A stretch of DNA of 64,000 nucleotides. It comes from Silene conica (Eukaryota; Streptophyta; Magnoliopsida; Caryophyllales; Caryophyllaceae). The translations under genes were made by a program, and so were the position numbers. Every line of letters starts with the position of its first letter. Within the stretch, counting starts at the first letter, position 1. The stretch is taken from positions 18,791,001 to 18,855,000 of the forward strand of contig CM055318.2 in NCBI GenBank assembly GCA_029255685.2, written 5' to 3'. Positions 21,350 to 32,385 of the stretch are shown one piece after another. The notes under the pieces were generated by a model. That model ran no database searches, was not told the origin of the DNA, and was given only the letters and a program-made list of their open reading frames with translations.

Positions 21350-22115
21350 GGAAATGAGAGAGCTTCATATAGAGGCACGCCAATTCCTCTTGGACAAGAA
21401 CCCTACAAAATGGTGTAGATTTTTTTTAAACCAGATGCTCAATGTGATAACGTCGACAACAATGTGGCGGAAGTTTTTAATGGCGTTTGTTAGAGGCAAG
21501 ATACAAACCAATTATAACTATGTTAGAAGATATAAGGAAGACAATAATGGTAAGGATAAAAACAAGGAGAGCATTTAGGGAGATAACGCAAGGTAATGTG
21601 TGTTCTAGAATTCAAAAAAAGATACAATCTCTAAAGGAAACTTTTGGAGGATGGAAAGCCATTTCTAATGGTGTGGGGAGATATATTGTGAGGCTTGGAT
21701 GTGACGGTTATGTGGTAAATATTTTACAAAGACACTGTGAATGCGACGATGGGATTTGACTGGAAATCTGGAATACCATGTATTCACGCGGTTACCGCTT
21801 TAAAAGAAGCACGAGTCAATCTGGAAGATTATGTGGGTTATTGTTACAGTGTAGCATCATATATTAAAGCATACTCTTATCCAATCGAGCCTCTAGATGG
21901 TATGAACATTTGGTTACCTAGTGAAGGAGTTGTAGTTTTGCCTCCTGAGTTTAAGAAGAATGAGAGGGAAACAACAACATAATAAAAGAAGAAGGGAAGA
22001 AGGCGAAAGTAGTAACAAGTATGGGAGTGTAACCACAGTTGGAAGAAAAGTGAGAAGTAGCAAATGTGGTGATTTTGGTCATAAGAAAAAAACGTGTAGA
22101 AAGTGAAATATACAA
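21350..22115 (+). pseudogene. Mutator-like (MuDR/MULE) transposase, C-terminal remnant
   Basis: The remnant covers the end of a MULE transposase, the enzyme that cuts and inserts Mutator-type DNA transposons. Readable parts in order are: EARQFLLDKNPTKWCRFFLN; LEARYKPIITMLEDIRKTIM; a SWIM zinc finger split by a frameshift at about 21755 (CECDD, then WKSGIPCIHAVTAL in the next frame); SYIKAYSYPIEPLDGMNIW; LPPEFKKNERE; and a zinc knuckle KCGDFGHKKKTC near 22067-22102. At least two further frame changes occur (near 21490 and 21970). The N-terminal FAR1-type DNA-binding domain and the DDE catalytic core are absent. A MUSTANG-type domesticated host gene is unlikely because the frame is broken. Two non-autonomous MULEs follow within 5 kb. 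Confidence 0.8.
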
Positions 22116-22442
22116 TTGGTAAGTTTTTCTTATGTGAATTATATTTTTTTTTTGTTAAATATGTGAATTATATATACGATAAAGATTTTGGTACTTTAAA
22201 TCGACTTACAATTTGTTGCAAGTGTAGTATGCTAGTGGAAGTCACTCGAGTACTATTCAAGTCCGCATAAGTTTGTTATAGAATTTAAAATCTTGTGGAT
22301 GAACTATCGAGATATTACAAGACAAAGCTTTTTACTTTTTATCGTCTTTTCTTGGATATCATGTCGTCTTTTTTTGTGACTAGCTATTGAAAAAACATAG
22401 TATGACAATGATAATCATCTTTTTTGGACTTCATTATCATTT

Positions 22443-23408
22443 GAGAAAATTGTTGATTACAGTCTTATAAAAACCACTTTTTGAAACTTACAATCTTATT
22501 AAAATTTTTTTGAAACTTACAGCCATAATATTAGTTTTCTTTGAAAATTGACTCAAAACCATGTTTCCGGCTAATTCCGGCTAATTTTGACAAAAAATGA
22601 CCGATATGCCCTTATTTCTATTATTGCTTATTACTATTACTATTTCGTTTTGACCTTTGATTTACCTATCTATTTACCCAAAAACCCTCTCCTTTTTCTC
22701 TTCTCCCAGATTTCCCCCAAATTTCCCCTAATCTTGCCCTAATTTTGCAATGTATTACATCAGTCTATTGTCAATAAACGCAATCTGATCATGAGCAAAA
22801 GAATCGTGCCCTCATCTGATGGTTCTAAGGCAAAGGGTAAGTATTTTTACATTAATTTCTCTTAAATTAACACATGTTGCTAAAATTGTCCAACTCCATC
22901 AGATTGTCCAACTCCATCCGACTTTCAGATTGTACAACTACTCTCAGACCCATTTGAACACATGTTGCTAAAATTGAAGAACCCTAGTTTTTTTGAATTT
23001 GGGGAAAATTTATGAGCTTAATTTTAACAGAAATTAGACATACTCTAATGTAGAATTAGGATAGAATTTGAAGAAAAGGGGTGAATTAGAGAAGTTGTTG
23101 AACAAATGAAGAGTTAGAAAAGAGATTAAGAAAAGAGAAAATTTGTTGAAAAAATGGAAATATGGAGGTGAGTAATCTGGTTTAGAGATGAAGGTGGAAG
23201 AGTATAGAGGGGTAAGGGTATTTTAGTCTCAAAAATTCAACTTAAGTCACGAAAAATCCATTTTGGCATTGGTTTTCCGTCGGAGGTAATATTATGGCTG
23301 TAAGTTTTGATTAGAAGTAATATTATGGCTGTAAGTTTCAAAAAAAAATTAATAAGGCTGTAAGTTTCAAAAAGTGGTTTTTATAAGGTTATAATCAACA
23401 ATTTTCTC
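22443..23408. mobile_element. Non-autonomous Mutator-like element with 9-bp target duplication
   Basis: The element is 966 bp, starting GAGAAAATTGTTGATTA and ending with its inverse. It has long terminal inverted repeats of about 110 bp that share ACCACTTTTTGAAACTTACA. It is flanked by the perfect 9-bp duplication TTATCATTT (22434-22442 and 23409-23417), which is the hallmark of Mutator transposition. GAAACTTACAGCC words repeat within the arms. In the interior, ATGAGCAAAAGAATCGTG... runs 15 codons (MSKRIVPSSDGSKAK) into a consensus splice donor GGTAAGT near 22838, possibly a leftover or captured exon. There is no transposase. Confidence 0.9.
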
Positions 23409-23654
23409 TTATCATTTCATGTCTAATTTTATGGAGAAGTTGTGTATGAATTGTAATTCTGTTGATTTGAAGAGCTTTTTTTGGAAGATACACGTATATT
23501 ATATGAGTTTAACTAATAGCCGCTTTAATACATTTAGACAAGGTCTCGCACAATGTTAATGTTAGCTAGTTATAACCATTGTACATCCCTGATTTCATAT
23601 GACCACTGTGACATTACACAAATCAATTTTTTGTTCCAAGCATTCTCATTTGAG

Positions 23655-24670
23655 AGGGTCAAACTACCAAATTGGTAAAAAATGTAGGGGTTGTTGGACA
23701 TATTTGTAAAAAAAAAATGTTAATTGGGACGAATTGGTAAAAGAAAACTTGGGTGTAAGACAAATTGGTAAAAGAAAGTTAATTAAGTGATATGTAGACC
23801 AAATAAAATAAATAAATAAAAATATTAAATATCTTTTATGAATAAATGTTTGGTCAAAAATATATGCAAACAATTTTTCGAGTGCTCACATATACATCTT
23901 GAACTTGAATTATTATTCAAATGAATTGCATTTACTACATTGTATTCAAATCGACTTGTATAATCATGTATTGAGCTAAATCAAAGCTCTTTATTAAGAA
24001 AGTGGGTGCTGAGAAAATCGTAGACAGCAATTTTGATATATAAATTCGATAAAGATTATACAACTCTTCATATATAAGATATTTGTTCCATAAACACGAT
24101 ACAGGTTTTTAAGATCTTATCGGGTCCAAGTAGGACAAATTTGAAATCGGCTTTTTTTTCCTAAAAAAAGGTAATCACAAATTAGAGAATGGTAAAATAC
24201 TACCAAGAAATCGTATACCCAATTTAACCGAGTACTGGTAAGCCGTATACCACTTAAATCGGCTTGGATCTAAACAATGACATGTTGGAGGTTAAGATTT
24301 TTAAAACCATATACCTAATTCAACCGTATTTGTTCACCACTAGCAAGTGATGTCCTAGCGTAATACGAATCAATTTAGAAGATCGACAGTCCATGTACAT
24401 GTAAAACGAGTTGGTATCGGGTCAAAATAGGGGTGAATTCAAAATGCAATTTGTGATTATAGTTCAATATTGAACTTTGGTCGAAAAAATTAGCTTATAA
24501 TGATCTAGAATACTTACTTTGGTTTTTATTTAAAATTTGAGTTAATTATTTAATCTTTTTTTAAACATGCAACAAAACCATATACTGTAGTTTTTTTACC
24601 AATTTGTCATCCTTCCAAGTTTTATTTACCAATTTGTCCCAACCAAAACATTTTTTACTTGGACAATTTT
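23655..24670. repeat. Inverted repeat pair of about 65-100 bp, possible transposon
   Basis: The words TTGGTAAAAGAAAACTTGGG and GACAAATTGGTAAAAGAAAG at 23730-23780 are inverted at about 24588-24650 (TTTACCAATTTGTC, CCAAGTTTTATTTACC). The arms are 65 bp or more, with about 800 bp between them. No termini or target duplication are resolved, so it may be a decayed DNA transposon or chance inversion of one repeat. The spacer has no gene. Confidence 0.5.
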
Positions 24671-24731
24671 TTTTAAGTCTCTTATAAGTTGTAGATGAGA
24701 TTTTTCGTAGGTAAACACTAGGTTGAATCAT

Positions 24732-26858
24732 TCTATATATTAAAGAAGACCCTTTTTTTTTGCTGATGTGGCACTATGAGGGTTCAGGAAATTGGTTTTC
24801 CGGATCTCTTATTCATTTGAGCAAAATTGTCCATTAACTCACATAATTTAAACACCCCTTAGAAAACTAAGGGTAGAACAATCAATTATTCTTTTATCTC
24901 TATTTACCATGAACTCCCTATCTTCATTACTTTTGCATTCCCGTTACAATTTACAAGTGACGTCCTTTAATTATCTTCCTCAATCTTCACCAATATTTCC
25001 TTTCCCAGCCAAAGAAAACCTACCACCGGCCGACGACATAGAAATTCCACCCCCGCAACTCTCGGCCGCCACTAACCATCACCAACTCGTATATGAATTG
25101 AGTTGACGTTACTACTTTCACCAACAATAATAACTGTGAAGTTATTTTTTGCATGGTTCTCGCTACTTTTTTCGTAGATCTAATATGTAATTTCAAATTT
25201 AAGACCTGAATTGTTTCTGATTTCCACGAATCCTCCTACACTACGACTAATGACCAATAGTTAATTAATTAATTGGCGATTCAACATTCAACAAGGCATG
25301 ATTTTAATCGACAAATATTAAACCTCTATCAAATACAGTTTTGACTTGACTTTTAGTATAAAAATATCTTTAATTTAAAGTCCCCCAAGTTATAATGATT
25401 TTGCAAATATATATTAACACTTCAAGTGAAAATTGAAACCGAAAATCGATAAAAGAACAATGTTCGTATAAAACTCATTATAAATATAGAAGATGCAATT
25501 TACTATAACCTGTAATGCGAGTATAGTAATAGTATTAGTAACAATAATATCACTATATCAGCAAGGTTAACAAAATTGGTAGCGCGAATAATGAAATTAA
25601 CATTAATAGTAACAAATATTGTAAAATAAGAGTACTACCAACGATGGGGGAAATTGGTTGTAGTATTAGGCGATTTATTAAAAGTAACAATATTAATTAA
25701 AAGAGTAGTAAAAATAATAATAGCAAGTAAATGTGTCAGGTAAAATTATTAAGGGTTATTCTACACGGTAACTCTGTGTTTTTTCAAATTCTACACGGTA
25801 ACCCTATTTTTCAGAGACCACACGTGGTAACCCTCAACTTTGTTAATACGTATTGCCGTGACCCTTAACTTTTATTCCGTTAGTTTTGTCCGTTGAGTAT
25901 GTGACGTGGTCAATTGAATTTTGTGATTTTCTATAAGTTAACCCTATATTTTTAAAAATTCTACAACATAACCTTACTTTTTCTACAAATCAGATGTGTA
26001 TAAAAACATAATCCCTTAATTCATCTTATTTTCACAATTTTGCTTGATTACACCCAAATTGTCAAATCCACCCTCATTACCCTTCAATAAATCGAGTTTT
26101 GAAAAAACTTCAATAAAAACATTCTTCGATATCAATAAAAACTCTCAATAAAATATTCTAAATACCATAGTAAACGTACTATATATCGAGCATTATAATA
26201 AACAATCCCAAATTTAATTCATAGCGGTAATCTAATTAAGAAAACTTTCGTTTTTAAAATCTCAACATATATCCAAAAGCTAAAAATGTTGTAAACGTAA
26301 TAATGACTTCAATTGTTCGACATATTCACACAGTAAAGTTGGGTACAATTGAGGAGTAGAGACTTGTTTGTAAACATTGGTGGGTTACCTTGTAGAAAAT
26401 CTCAAAATTCAATTGACCACGTCACATACTTAACGGACAAAACTAACGGAATAAAAGTTAAGGGTCACGACAATACATATTAACAAAGTTGACGGTTACC
26501 ACGTGTGTTCACTGAAAAATAGGGTTACCACGTAGAATTTGAAAAAAATACATGGTTACCAGGTAGAATAACCCAATTATTAAATAATGTTTCAAAGCTT
26601 TGGTAAACATGTCATGTAAAATTACTAAATTTTGACTTAAATAATAGTTTGACTAATAGTTCACCTAATTTTATGTGTTTGGTTCATGGTATGTTCAGGC
26701 AATATATTAATCGAAATTTACTGTTTTTTAAAATTGTAATAACTATTGAATAAATAAATTTCAAGCTCCGCGATACAATCATTTCAGTATTTTAATAAAT
26801 AAATTTAATTTCCAAAAATTTAAAATAACCCCGTAAATTTTCACGGGTACTATACTAG
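24732..26858 (+). mobile_element. Non-autonomous Helitron carrying a nested MULE
   Basis: The 5' end is TCTATATATTAAAGAAG at 24732, followed by GCTGATGTGGCA, which matches the usual plant Helitron start. The 3' end has the inverted repeat CCCGTAAA...TTTTCACGGG at about 26829-26846 and the terminal CTAG (26855-26858) followed by T. Net length without the nested MULE (25753-26574 plus its 9-bp duplication) is about 1.3 kb. No Rep/helicase gene is present. The 65-codon frame at 24909-25106 (rich in Ser and Pro) has no recognised family and may be chance or captured sequence. The base before the start is T, not the expected A. Confidence 0.65.
25753..26574. mobile_element. Non-autonomous Mutator-like element with 9-bp target duplication
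   Basis: The element is 822 bp with terminal inverted repeats of nearly 200 bp, starting GGGTTATTCTACACGGTAAC and ending GGTAGAATAACCC. The arms share GACGTGGTCAATTGAATTTTG and TCCGTTAGTTTTGTCCGTT. It is flanked by the perfect 9-bp duplication AATTATTAA (25744-25752 and 26575-26583). It is inserted inside the Helitron 24732-26858, so it is the younger of the two. The loop carries no gene. Confidence 0.92.
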
Positions 26859-27147
26859 TTAATATAAAATGGGCTTAAGTTGAATTATTCACTTAAAATA
26901 ACCCTAAAATAACTGGAGAATAGGAGAAATAAGTGATTGGTTTATAAAAGCAATAACAATGGTACTAAAATAAATAGTTTTATCTCTACAGTAAACTTTA
27001 CCTATTAATTTACAAAATAAAAAGTTTCTGATATGAAACCAGTTTTTAAAATAGTGAACTACTTTCATACCTATAAAGTTTGTTCCATAAGTGATGAGGT
27101 GGCATTTAAAAAAAAAAGTTTACCTTTACTATTGCCCTAATGGTTTC
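26859..27147. other. No feature recognised
   Basis: AT-rich sequence after the Helitron end, without a credible open frame or element terminus. Confidence 0.4.
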
Positions 27148-27328
27148 CACAAATGAGCATTTGTGATTAGTATATCCGTCGCATATTTGTGACGGCTTAA
27201 ATATTAACCATTTGAAGAAGAAAAGACAAACTTTTGACACCCCTATACTTTTGTCTTTTCTAAGCAAGTTAAAAAACTTAACCCGTTAAAAACTTGCGAC
27301 GGATATCCGTCGCAAGGGAGACTTAGTG
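27148..27328. mobile_element. Mutator-type MITE of the TCCGTCGCAAG family
   Basis: The arms contain TATCCGTCGCA and TTGCGACGGATATCCGTCGC. The right end GAGACTTAGTG matches that of the element at 35350-35936, and the left end CACAAATG resembles the other copies. No target duplication is recognised here, so the ends are less secure. Confidence 0.55.
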
Positions 27329-27508
27329 TAACTAAAATCCATGAAAGTTTCACTAAAATAAATGGGTAATACGAGTAGTATCTAATTGGTTTATTTTAAT
27401 GGCGGAATATAATTGGTTTATTCTAATGGCGGAATATACAGAACGTGACATTTCTATTGATGAATTGGAAACTTGGAATTATCTTAACAACTCTGCAAAT
27501 GATAACTC

Positions 27509-27547
27509 GTTATTATTGTATTATTATTATTATTATTATTATTGTTA
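27509..27547. repeat. (TTA)n microsatellite
   Basis: About ten consecutive TTA/ATT triplets. A second triplet run, (AAT)n, lies at about 27704-27726. Confidence 0.9.
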
Positions 27548-27996
27548 ATCCTTGAAACTTGTAGAAATGTGGAAGTTGGGAGGTTCAGTTCGATTACCAG
27601 CTGAGACGATGATCACTTAACTACTGCAGGCCCAAAAATGGCTTCCATGGTCTATATAATAATGCGGGAATGTATGGACCGGGATTCAATCCTTCGTCAT
27701 AATAAAAAATAATAATAATAATAATATTCACACTTAATTCATTTGAAAGAAATTTCTGAAAATTGGATGCGATTGGTTACAGGTTACAAGGGTAGGGACA
27801 AAGACGACTATTTAGTGTGTTTACTTATCCATGCTTTTTATAAACAATAATCACCCATCTCTTCAGCTACATACGCCACCAACTTTATTGAATGATTGCC
27901 TTTTTTACACATTTCTCGCCATTTTCATACAACCTTCAGGGAAAAACACCTGTTGCTCATCAACATAACAGGTTGAAGGTTTTTTGATTGGATTTC

Positions 27997-30097
27997 ATGG
28001 GTTGCTGTTTCTCTTGGAATGCCAGAATTAAAGCTCATGACACTTCTCTCATTTCTCTCCCTAATCCAAGTAAGATTCTCCTTCCTTTTTTTTACTTTCA
28101 TTGCCACCTACCTCGTAACAAAGGCCAGTAGTAGTATGAGATCTTAGCATAAATATTAAATAACAAGAGTAAAGACTTTGCTACTTATTATTGATTTTAT
28201 AATATAATTTTACTGTCGGTGTGTTTGATTATGCATCCGTTTTGGTTATTTACTCATGATCCCGAATAATCTAATTATATGAGCTTCAATGTCTGGTACT
28301 TCAAATTTGATTTATTGTCTGTCAACTGAAGGCGGTATCAGTAGCCAAGCTAAATCTGAAAGACTGAAAAATATAAGATCAGAGGGTGAGATTTTGCAGT
28401 CCTCCAATTTGAACAACTTCTCCTACCATGATCTTAGTCTTGCAACTCGGGATTTCCGGCCTGATAGCGTCGTAGGTGAAGGTGGATTTGGTAGTGTATA
28501 CAAGGGCTGGATTGATGACCAGTCTTTGGCCCCGGCTAAGGCGGGTAATGGAATGATAGTTGCTGTCAAGAGACTTAATCCCGAAGGATTTCAAGGTCAT
28601 AAAGAATGGTTGGTGAGTGTATCTTCTATCATCATTTCATTGTTCCATGTGTGTCTAATGTCTAATGTCTAATGTCTAATGTCTAATGGGACTATGGGAG
28701 TATGGGACAGGACAAAACAGTGGTGGAGTCGGGATTTATCATTGAGGGCGACCACCTTTACTAGCCCTCTAGCTTCACCACGAAACAAAATTAATCACAG
28801 AGCTGCATACAATATGCTTCGTCTAGTGTGGACTAGAATTTGTTCCATCGATACAGTCATCAACCTGTCATGCTAATCATGTGGAAACACATCTTCATCC
28901 TTTATTAATAATTTCAGATTTTGGTTATGTTGCTGTATAGTTTATATTTTTTGTGGCTATTTTGAATCACAGACTGAAATCAACTACTTGGGCCAACTAA
29001 GACATCATAATCTCGTAAACCTCATCGGGTATTGCTTAGAAGAAGAACATCGCCTCTTAATATATGAGTTCATGCCACTCGGTAGCTTGGAGAATCATCT
29101 ATTCAAGAGTGAGTTTATTAGCCCTTCATCATTTCCATAGTCTTCAGATTGAACATCTTCCATTTGAAGTATCTAACTTGAACAAAAATGGTGTACCAAA
29201 CAGGATCCTCTAATTCCGAGCCTCTATCATGGAATCGTCGGATGAAAATTGCTCTTGGGGCTGCAAAGGGGCTTGCTTTCCTTCATAGCCCTGCGATTAA
29301 AGTCATTTACCGCGATTTTAAGCCCTCAAATATACTCCTTGATTCAGTAAGTCAAGCTCAAGTCTTTTAAGTTGCATGTTTTCAACAGCACAGCTCTTCA
29401 ATTTCATATCCTGGATTTCGATTGATAGTTTGTGAGTCATATAGGATTTTGATGCGAAGCTTTCTGATTTCGGGCTGGCGAAAGATGGGCCATTTGATGA
29501 AAATAGCTATGTCTCTACTAGAGTCATGGGTACCCATGGATATGCAGCTCCTGAATATATTTCCACTGGTGAGATTCTGCTTCAACTGAGTTTATTAAGC
29601 ATGAACTAAAGTTTGACTTAATTATGGTTCTGGAACTTGCCTGTACTTGACTCAGAACCTTTTCAATTCATATAGGTCATCTCACCACCAAGAATGATGT
29701 TTACGGGTATGGAGTTGTTCTCCTCGAAATAATGACAGGACGGCGTGTCCTCGACCCAAACCGGACCAGGAAAGAGCAAGACCTAGTTGAGTGGGCAAGG
29801 CCTCACCTAAGGAGGGAGAAAGTAAGTAGGATAATGGACTCAGCAATTCAAGGGCAGTACTCATCAAGGTCAGCAAAGATTATAGCCAACCTTGCTGTAC
29901 AATGCCTATCAATAGACCCTAGGTTCCGGCCAAATATGGACGAGGTTGTCTTGATACTCGAGCAACTCCAAGACAGCAGTAATATAGGGGGAAATTCATA
30001 TCCTAAAAATGGGTCAAGCCATGAATCCAAGTCTCGTAATAAACGGGACGTTGCTAAGGACGTGACACCATCTATAGCACCGGTGTGTAGTTCGTAG
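27997..30097 (+). CDS. Receptor-like cytoplasmic kinase, RLCK subfamily VII (PBL/APK1 type), complete, 6 exons
   Basis: A serine/threonine kinase that in this family acts at the plasma membrane, relaying signals from receptor kinases in immunity and growth. Exons: 27997-28069, 28332-28612, 28973-29108, 29204-29346, 29445-29568, 29676-30097. All introns are GT-AG and the phases join without a break to 392 residues, the usual family length. The start MGCCFSW fits N-myristoylation at Gly2 with palmitoylation at Cys3/Cys4. Kinase landmarks are the P-loop [11 protein letters not shown] (73-83), Lys104 in VAVK, Glu120, the catalytic loop YRDFKPSN (199-206; Tyr in place of the usual His, as is normal for RLCK VII), DFG (219-221), activation segment [14 protein letters not shown] and APE (246-248). 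[10 protein letters not shown] before the kinase is also family-typical. The protein looks functional. The exact PBL number cannot be assigned without a tree. Confidence 0.95.
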
Positions 30098-30700
30098 GAA
30101 TGTTACGCTTCAGTTTTCTAGTGGTTAAGGTGAGGGTTATATGCTCTGTTCATCCTATGACATTTGTTGTAATGAAAATGGTAAGTATAGTTTGTAAATA
30201 GCTTATCCAATGTAAATGGAAAATTTTGAATATCTGGTTTCAAAGATAGCATTTTTTCTGGCCTTCTTTTCCTTGGGTTGATGATAAACTCAGAAAGAGA
30301 GATTTAAATATGGGATTTACTGATCTTAATGCCTTAGATTTTTTAATAGAATTTTACAATTTTTATGTAAAATGGAGTAAGGTGTGAAAGGCACAGGTGC
30401 TACCCATATAAAAGTGCTTTTTTGGTAGTTTTGTAACAATATGAATGCCACGAAAGAGAACATTGCAGCTCGGATTCCAGGGGCTTGGATACGCCTGTCC
30501 AAGATGCTACAACCGCATGGTCGCAAGGAGACTTGTCTCCGTGTGGTAAGGGATTGTGGGGAAGGGGGTATTAGAAGGGTTGGGCTTGGAGGTACTACCA
30601 GAGTTGGGGTTTTATTGGGTGAGTGAGAGGGTGGAAGAGGCCATGAGGGGATTTGGTGTAACAGAGAGTTATGACTAGTTGTTTGGCAATATGAGAGTGC
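30098..30700 (+). other. 3' flank of the kinase gene, no further gene seen
   Basis: Probable 3' UTR follows the stop at 30097; AATGAAAATGG near 30172 and AATGTAAATGG near 30210 could serve as weak polyadenylation signals. The 174-codon minus-strand frame at 30326-30850 has no recognised family. Confidence 0.4.
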
Positions 30701-30719
30701 CGTAATAAAGTGGTGTTTG

Positions 30720-30885
30720 AGAGTGGTGACTGACGGGTTCAAGTCGAGTGCGGTGATCCAACGAAGTGAGGTATGGGCACCTATGCTTGCAGAAGCGGTA
30801 TCAGTGTTTACATGTTTGCGATAAGCTTGGGATGCCGGGGTCAAATGCATTGCAGTGGAAAGTGATTGCCTTGGAGGTGGAGGTG
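30720..30885 (+). pseudogene. RNase H-like (RVT_3) remnant
   Basis: The plus strand reads VWAPMLAEAVSVFTCLR, a stop, then AWDAGVKCIAVESDCL and a Gly run. This is the AE-A...G...VESDCL signature of the RNase H-like domain seen in plant LINEs and related genes. About 50 residues survive, with at least one in-frame stop. It is a short fossil with no upstream partner in view. It is not the same copy as the one at 10.9-11.5 kb. Confidence 0.55.
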
Positions 30886-31085
30886 GAGGTGGTAGAAGGT
30901 CTCTCTAAGAAAAAACGAGAACAAAGCAATGTGGATGTTTGGGCCCTATTTTGTGTATTGGGCTAGGATGGGATGATAACAAGGGTATGACCAATCCTAT
31001 GAAGCATGATGAGCCTCGGATAACAGCGTCGGAGTAATGGGCCGCGGGTGGCAAGCGCATGAGTTGAGGTCCATGGAGTGACTTA

Positions 31086-31308
31086 GGCCCTGTTCTTTCT
31101 GGCTTAATTTCAGCTCCTTCCAATTTTGGTTGTTTGTATTCCGTTAAGTTTTATTTACGTTCAATCAATTATTTTCAATTAATCTCTTCACAAAAGTAAC
31201 TTTTAATGCAACGAAATTCACTCCATCTCAATTCCACTTAATTTAGTTCAATTAAGCTCTACTCCAATTTATTCAATTCAGCTCGTTTCAGCCGAAAAGA
31301 ACAGGGCC
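31086..31308. mobile_element. Tourist-like (PIF/Harbinger) MITE
   Basis: The element is 223 bp, starting GGCCCTGTTCTTTCTGGCT and ending AGCCGAAAAGAACAGGGCC. It is flanked by the 3-bp duplication TTA (31083-31085 and 31309-31311), the target of the PIF/Harbinger group. It has no coding capacity. Confidence 0.88.
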
Positions 31309-31503
31309 TTAAAAAGCAAGTTAGGTAAGGACTCTATTTGGGTTTATATATTACTCCCTCTATTCTTTTGGGTGTTGCTAAATCCCGCACAAGATTTTGC
31401 TTAATCCCACACAATTTGTTAACTTATTCCGACTTTACCCCTCTCACTTTTCCCACACAATTGGAGAGGACAATTCAAAAGCAAAGAAATTCAAAAAAAT
31501 ATA

Positions 31504-31710
31504 CTCGCTCCGTCCCGATCAATTGTTATCTATTGCTTTTGACACAAAGATTAAGAAAAGAAGTGTAAATGAATTTGGACCACACAAATTATATGGCCCC
31601 ACATATAATCAAATGTCATCCACAAAAAGTTGCCAAAAATGGAAATAGATAACAATTCAATGATACACCCCAAAATGGAAATAGATAACAAATGACCGGG
31701 ACGGAGGGAG
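31504..31710. mobile_element. Stowaway MITE nested in 31354-32383
   Basis: 207 bp, ends CTCGCTCCGTCCCGATCAAT and GACCGGGACGGAGGGAG, flanked by TA. The right arm carries a 30-bp internal repeat, AAAATGGAAATAGATAACAA, twice (about 31637-31656 and 31673-31692). Confidence 0.88.
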
Positions 31711-31858
31711 TATATGCTTAGCTACCCCACCACCACTCGCCCCACCACCCGCCGCTCACAAACAAAATGCACCACCACCTGCTGCGATAAACCGCCCCAC
31801 CATCAACAATCATAAACTGATGCACCTTCAACAATTGAAAATCCAAAATCCCTAAATG

Positions 31859-32215
31859 TCAAACCCTAATTGTAAAAATCATGCTCTTTGAGATGGAAAA
31901 ACATTCATTCAATCAATTAAATACGGGTATTAATAAATTTGTTGAGAGAATAACGAAATTACTTGTGAATGTGCGAATTAAAATCCAAAATTTGTTAAAT
32001 TATTAGCAATTTGGTTGGTGGTGAAAAGGAGATCCCTAAATTTCAAACCCTAATTGTAAAAATCACTTTTTAAAGATAAAAAACATTCATTCAATCAATT
32101 AAAAGAAGTATATTAATAAATTTGTTGATAGAATAACAAAATTACTTGTGAATGTGCGAATTAAAATTCATAATTTGTTAAATTATCAAATTATTAGTAA
32201 TTTGGTTGGTGGTGA
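31859..32215 (+). repeat. Tandem duplication of about 180 bp
   Basis: Two head-to-tail copies start CAAACCCTAATTGTAAAAATCA at about 31862 and 32047 and contain ATTACTTGTGAATGTGCGAA. They differ at a modest number of positions. Confidence 0.75.
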
Positions 32216-32385
32216 AAATGAGAGAAGAGAGATTTTTTTAATGAAGGATAAATTCGGAATAAGGTGACAAAGTGTGCGGGATTTAAGTAATATCATGTGC
32301 GGGATTTAGCAAATACGATTCTTTTTATATCACCTCATTTCTCCATTATATATGAGGATCCATTTTATATGAAATAGAGGGAGTA

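Larger units (their letters stand above)
31354..32383. mobile_element. Stowaway-ended composite inverted-repeat element
   Basis: The outer ends are CTCCCTCTATT and AATAGAGGGAG, each next to TA. Internal inverted words TTGCTAAATCCCGCACA recur near both ends (about 31373 and 32268-32310). It is about 1.03 kb and contains the complete Stowaway MITE at 31504-31710. Two near-parallel copies of CAAACCCTAATTGTAAAAATCA, followed by about 150 bp of shared sequence (31859-32010 and 32045-32215), form an internal tandem duplication. The right arm has about 55 bp that the left lacks, so more than one insertion event may be present. Confidence 0.6.

Noticed and set aside
30326-30850. 174-codon minus-strand open frame downstream of the kinase gene
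   Set aside because: It has low-complexity Pro/Ser/Thr composition and no recognised domain. The opposite strand carries a better-supported RNase H-like remnant.
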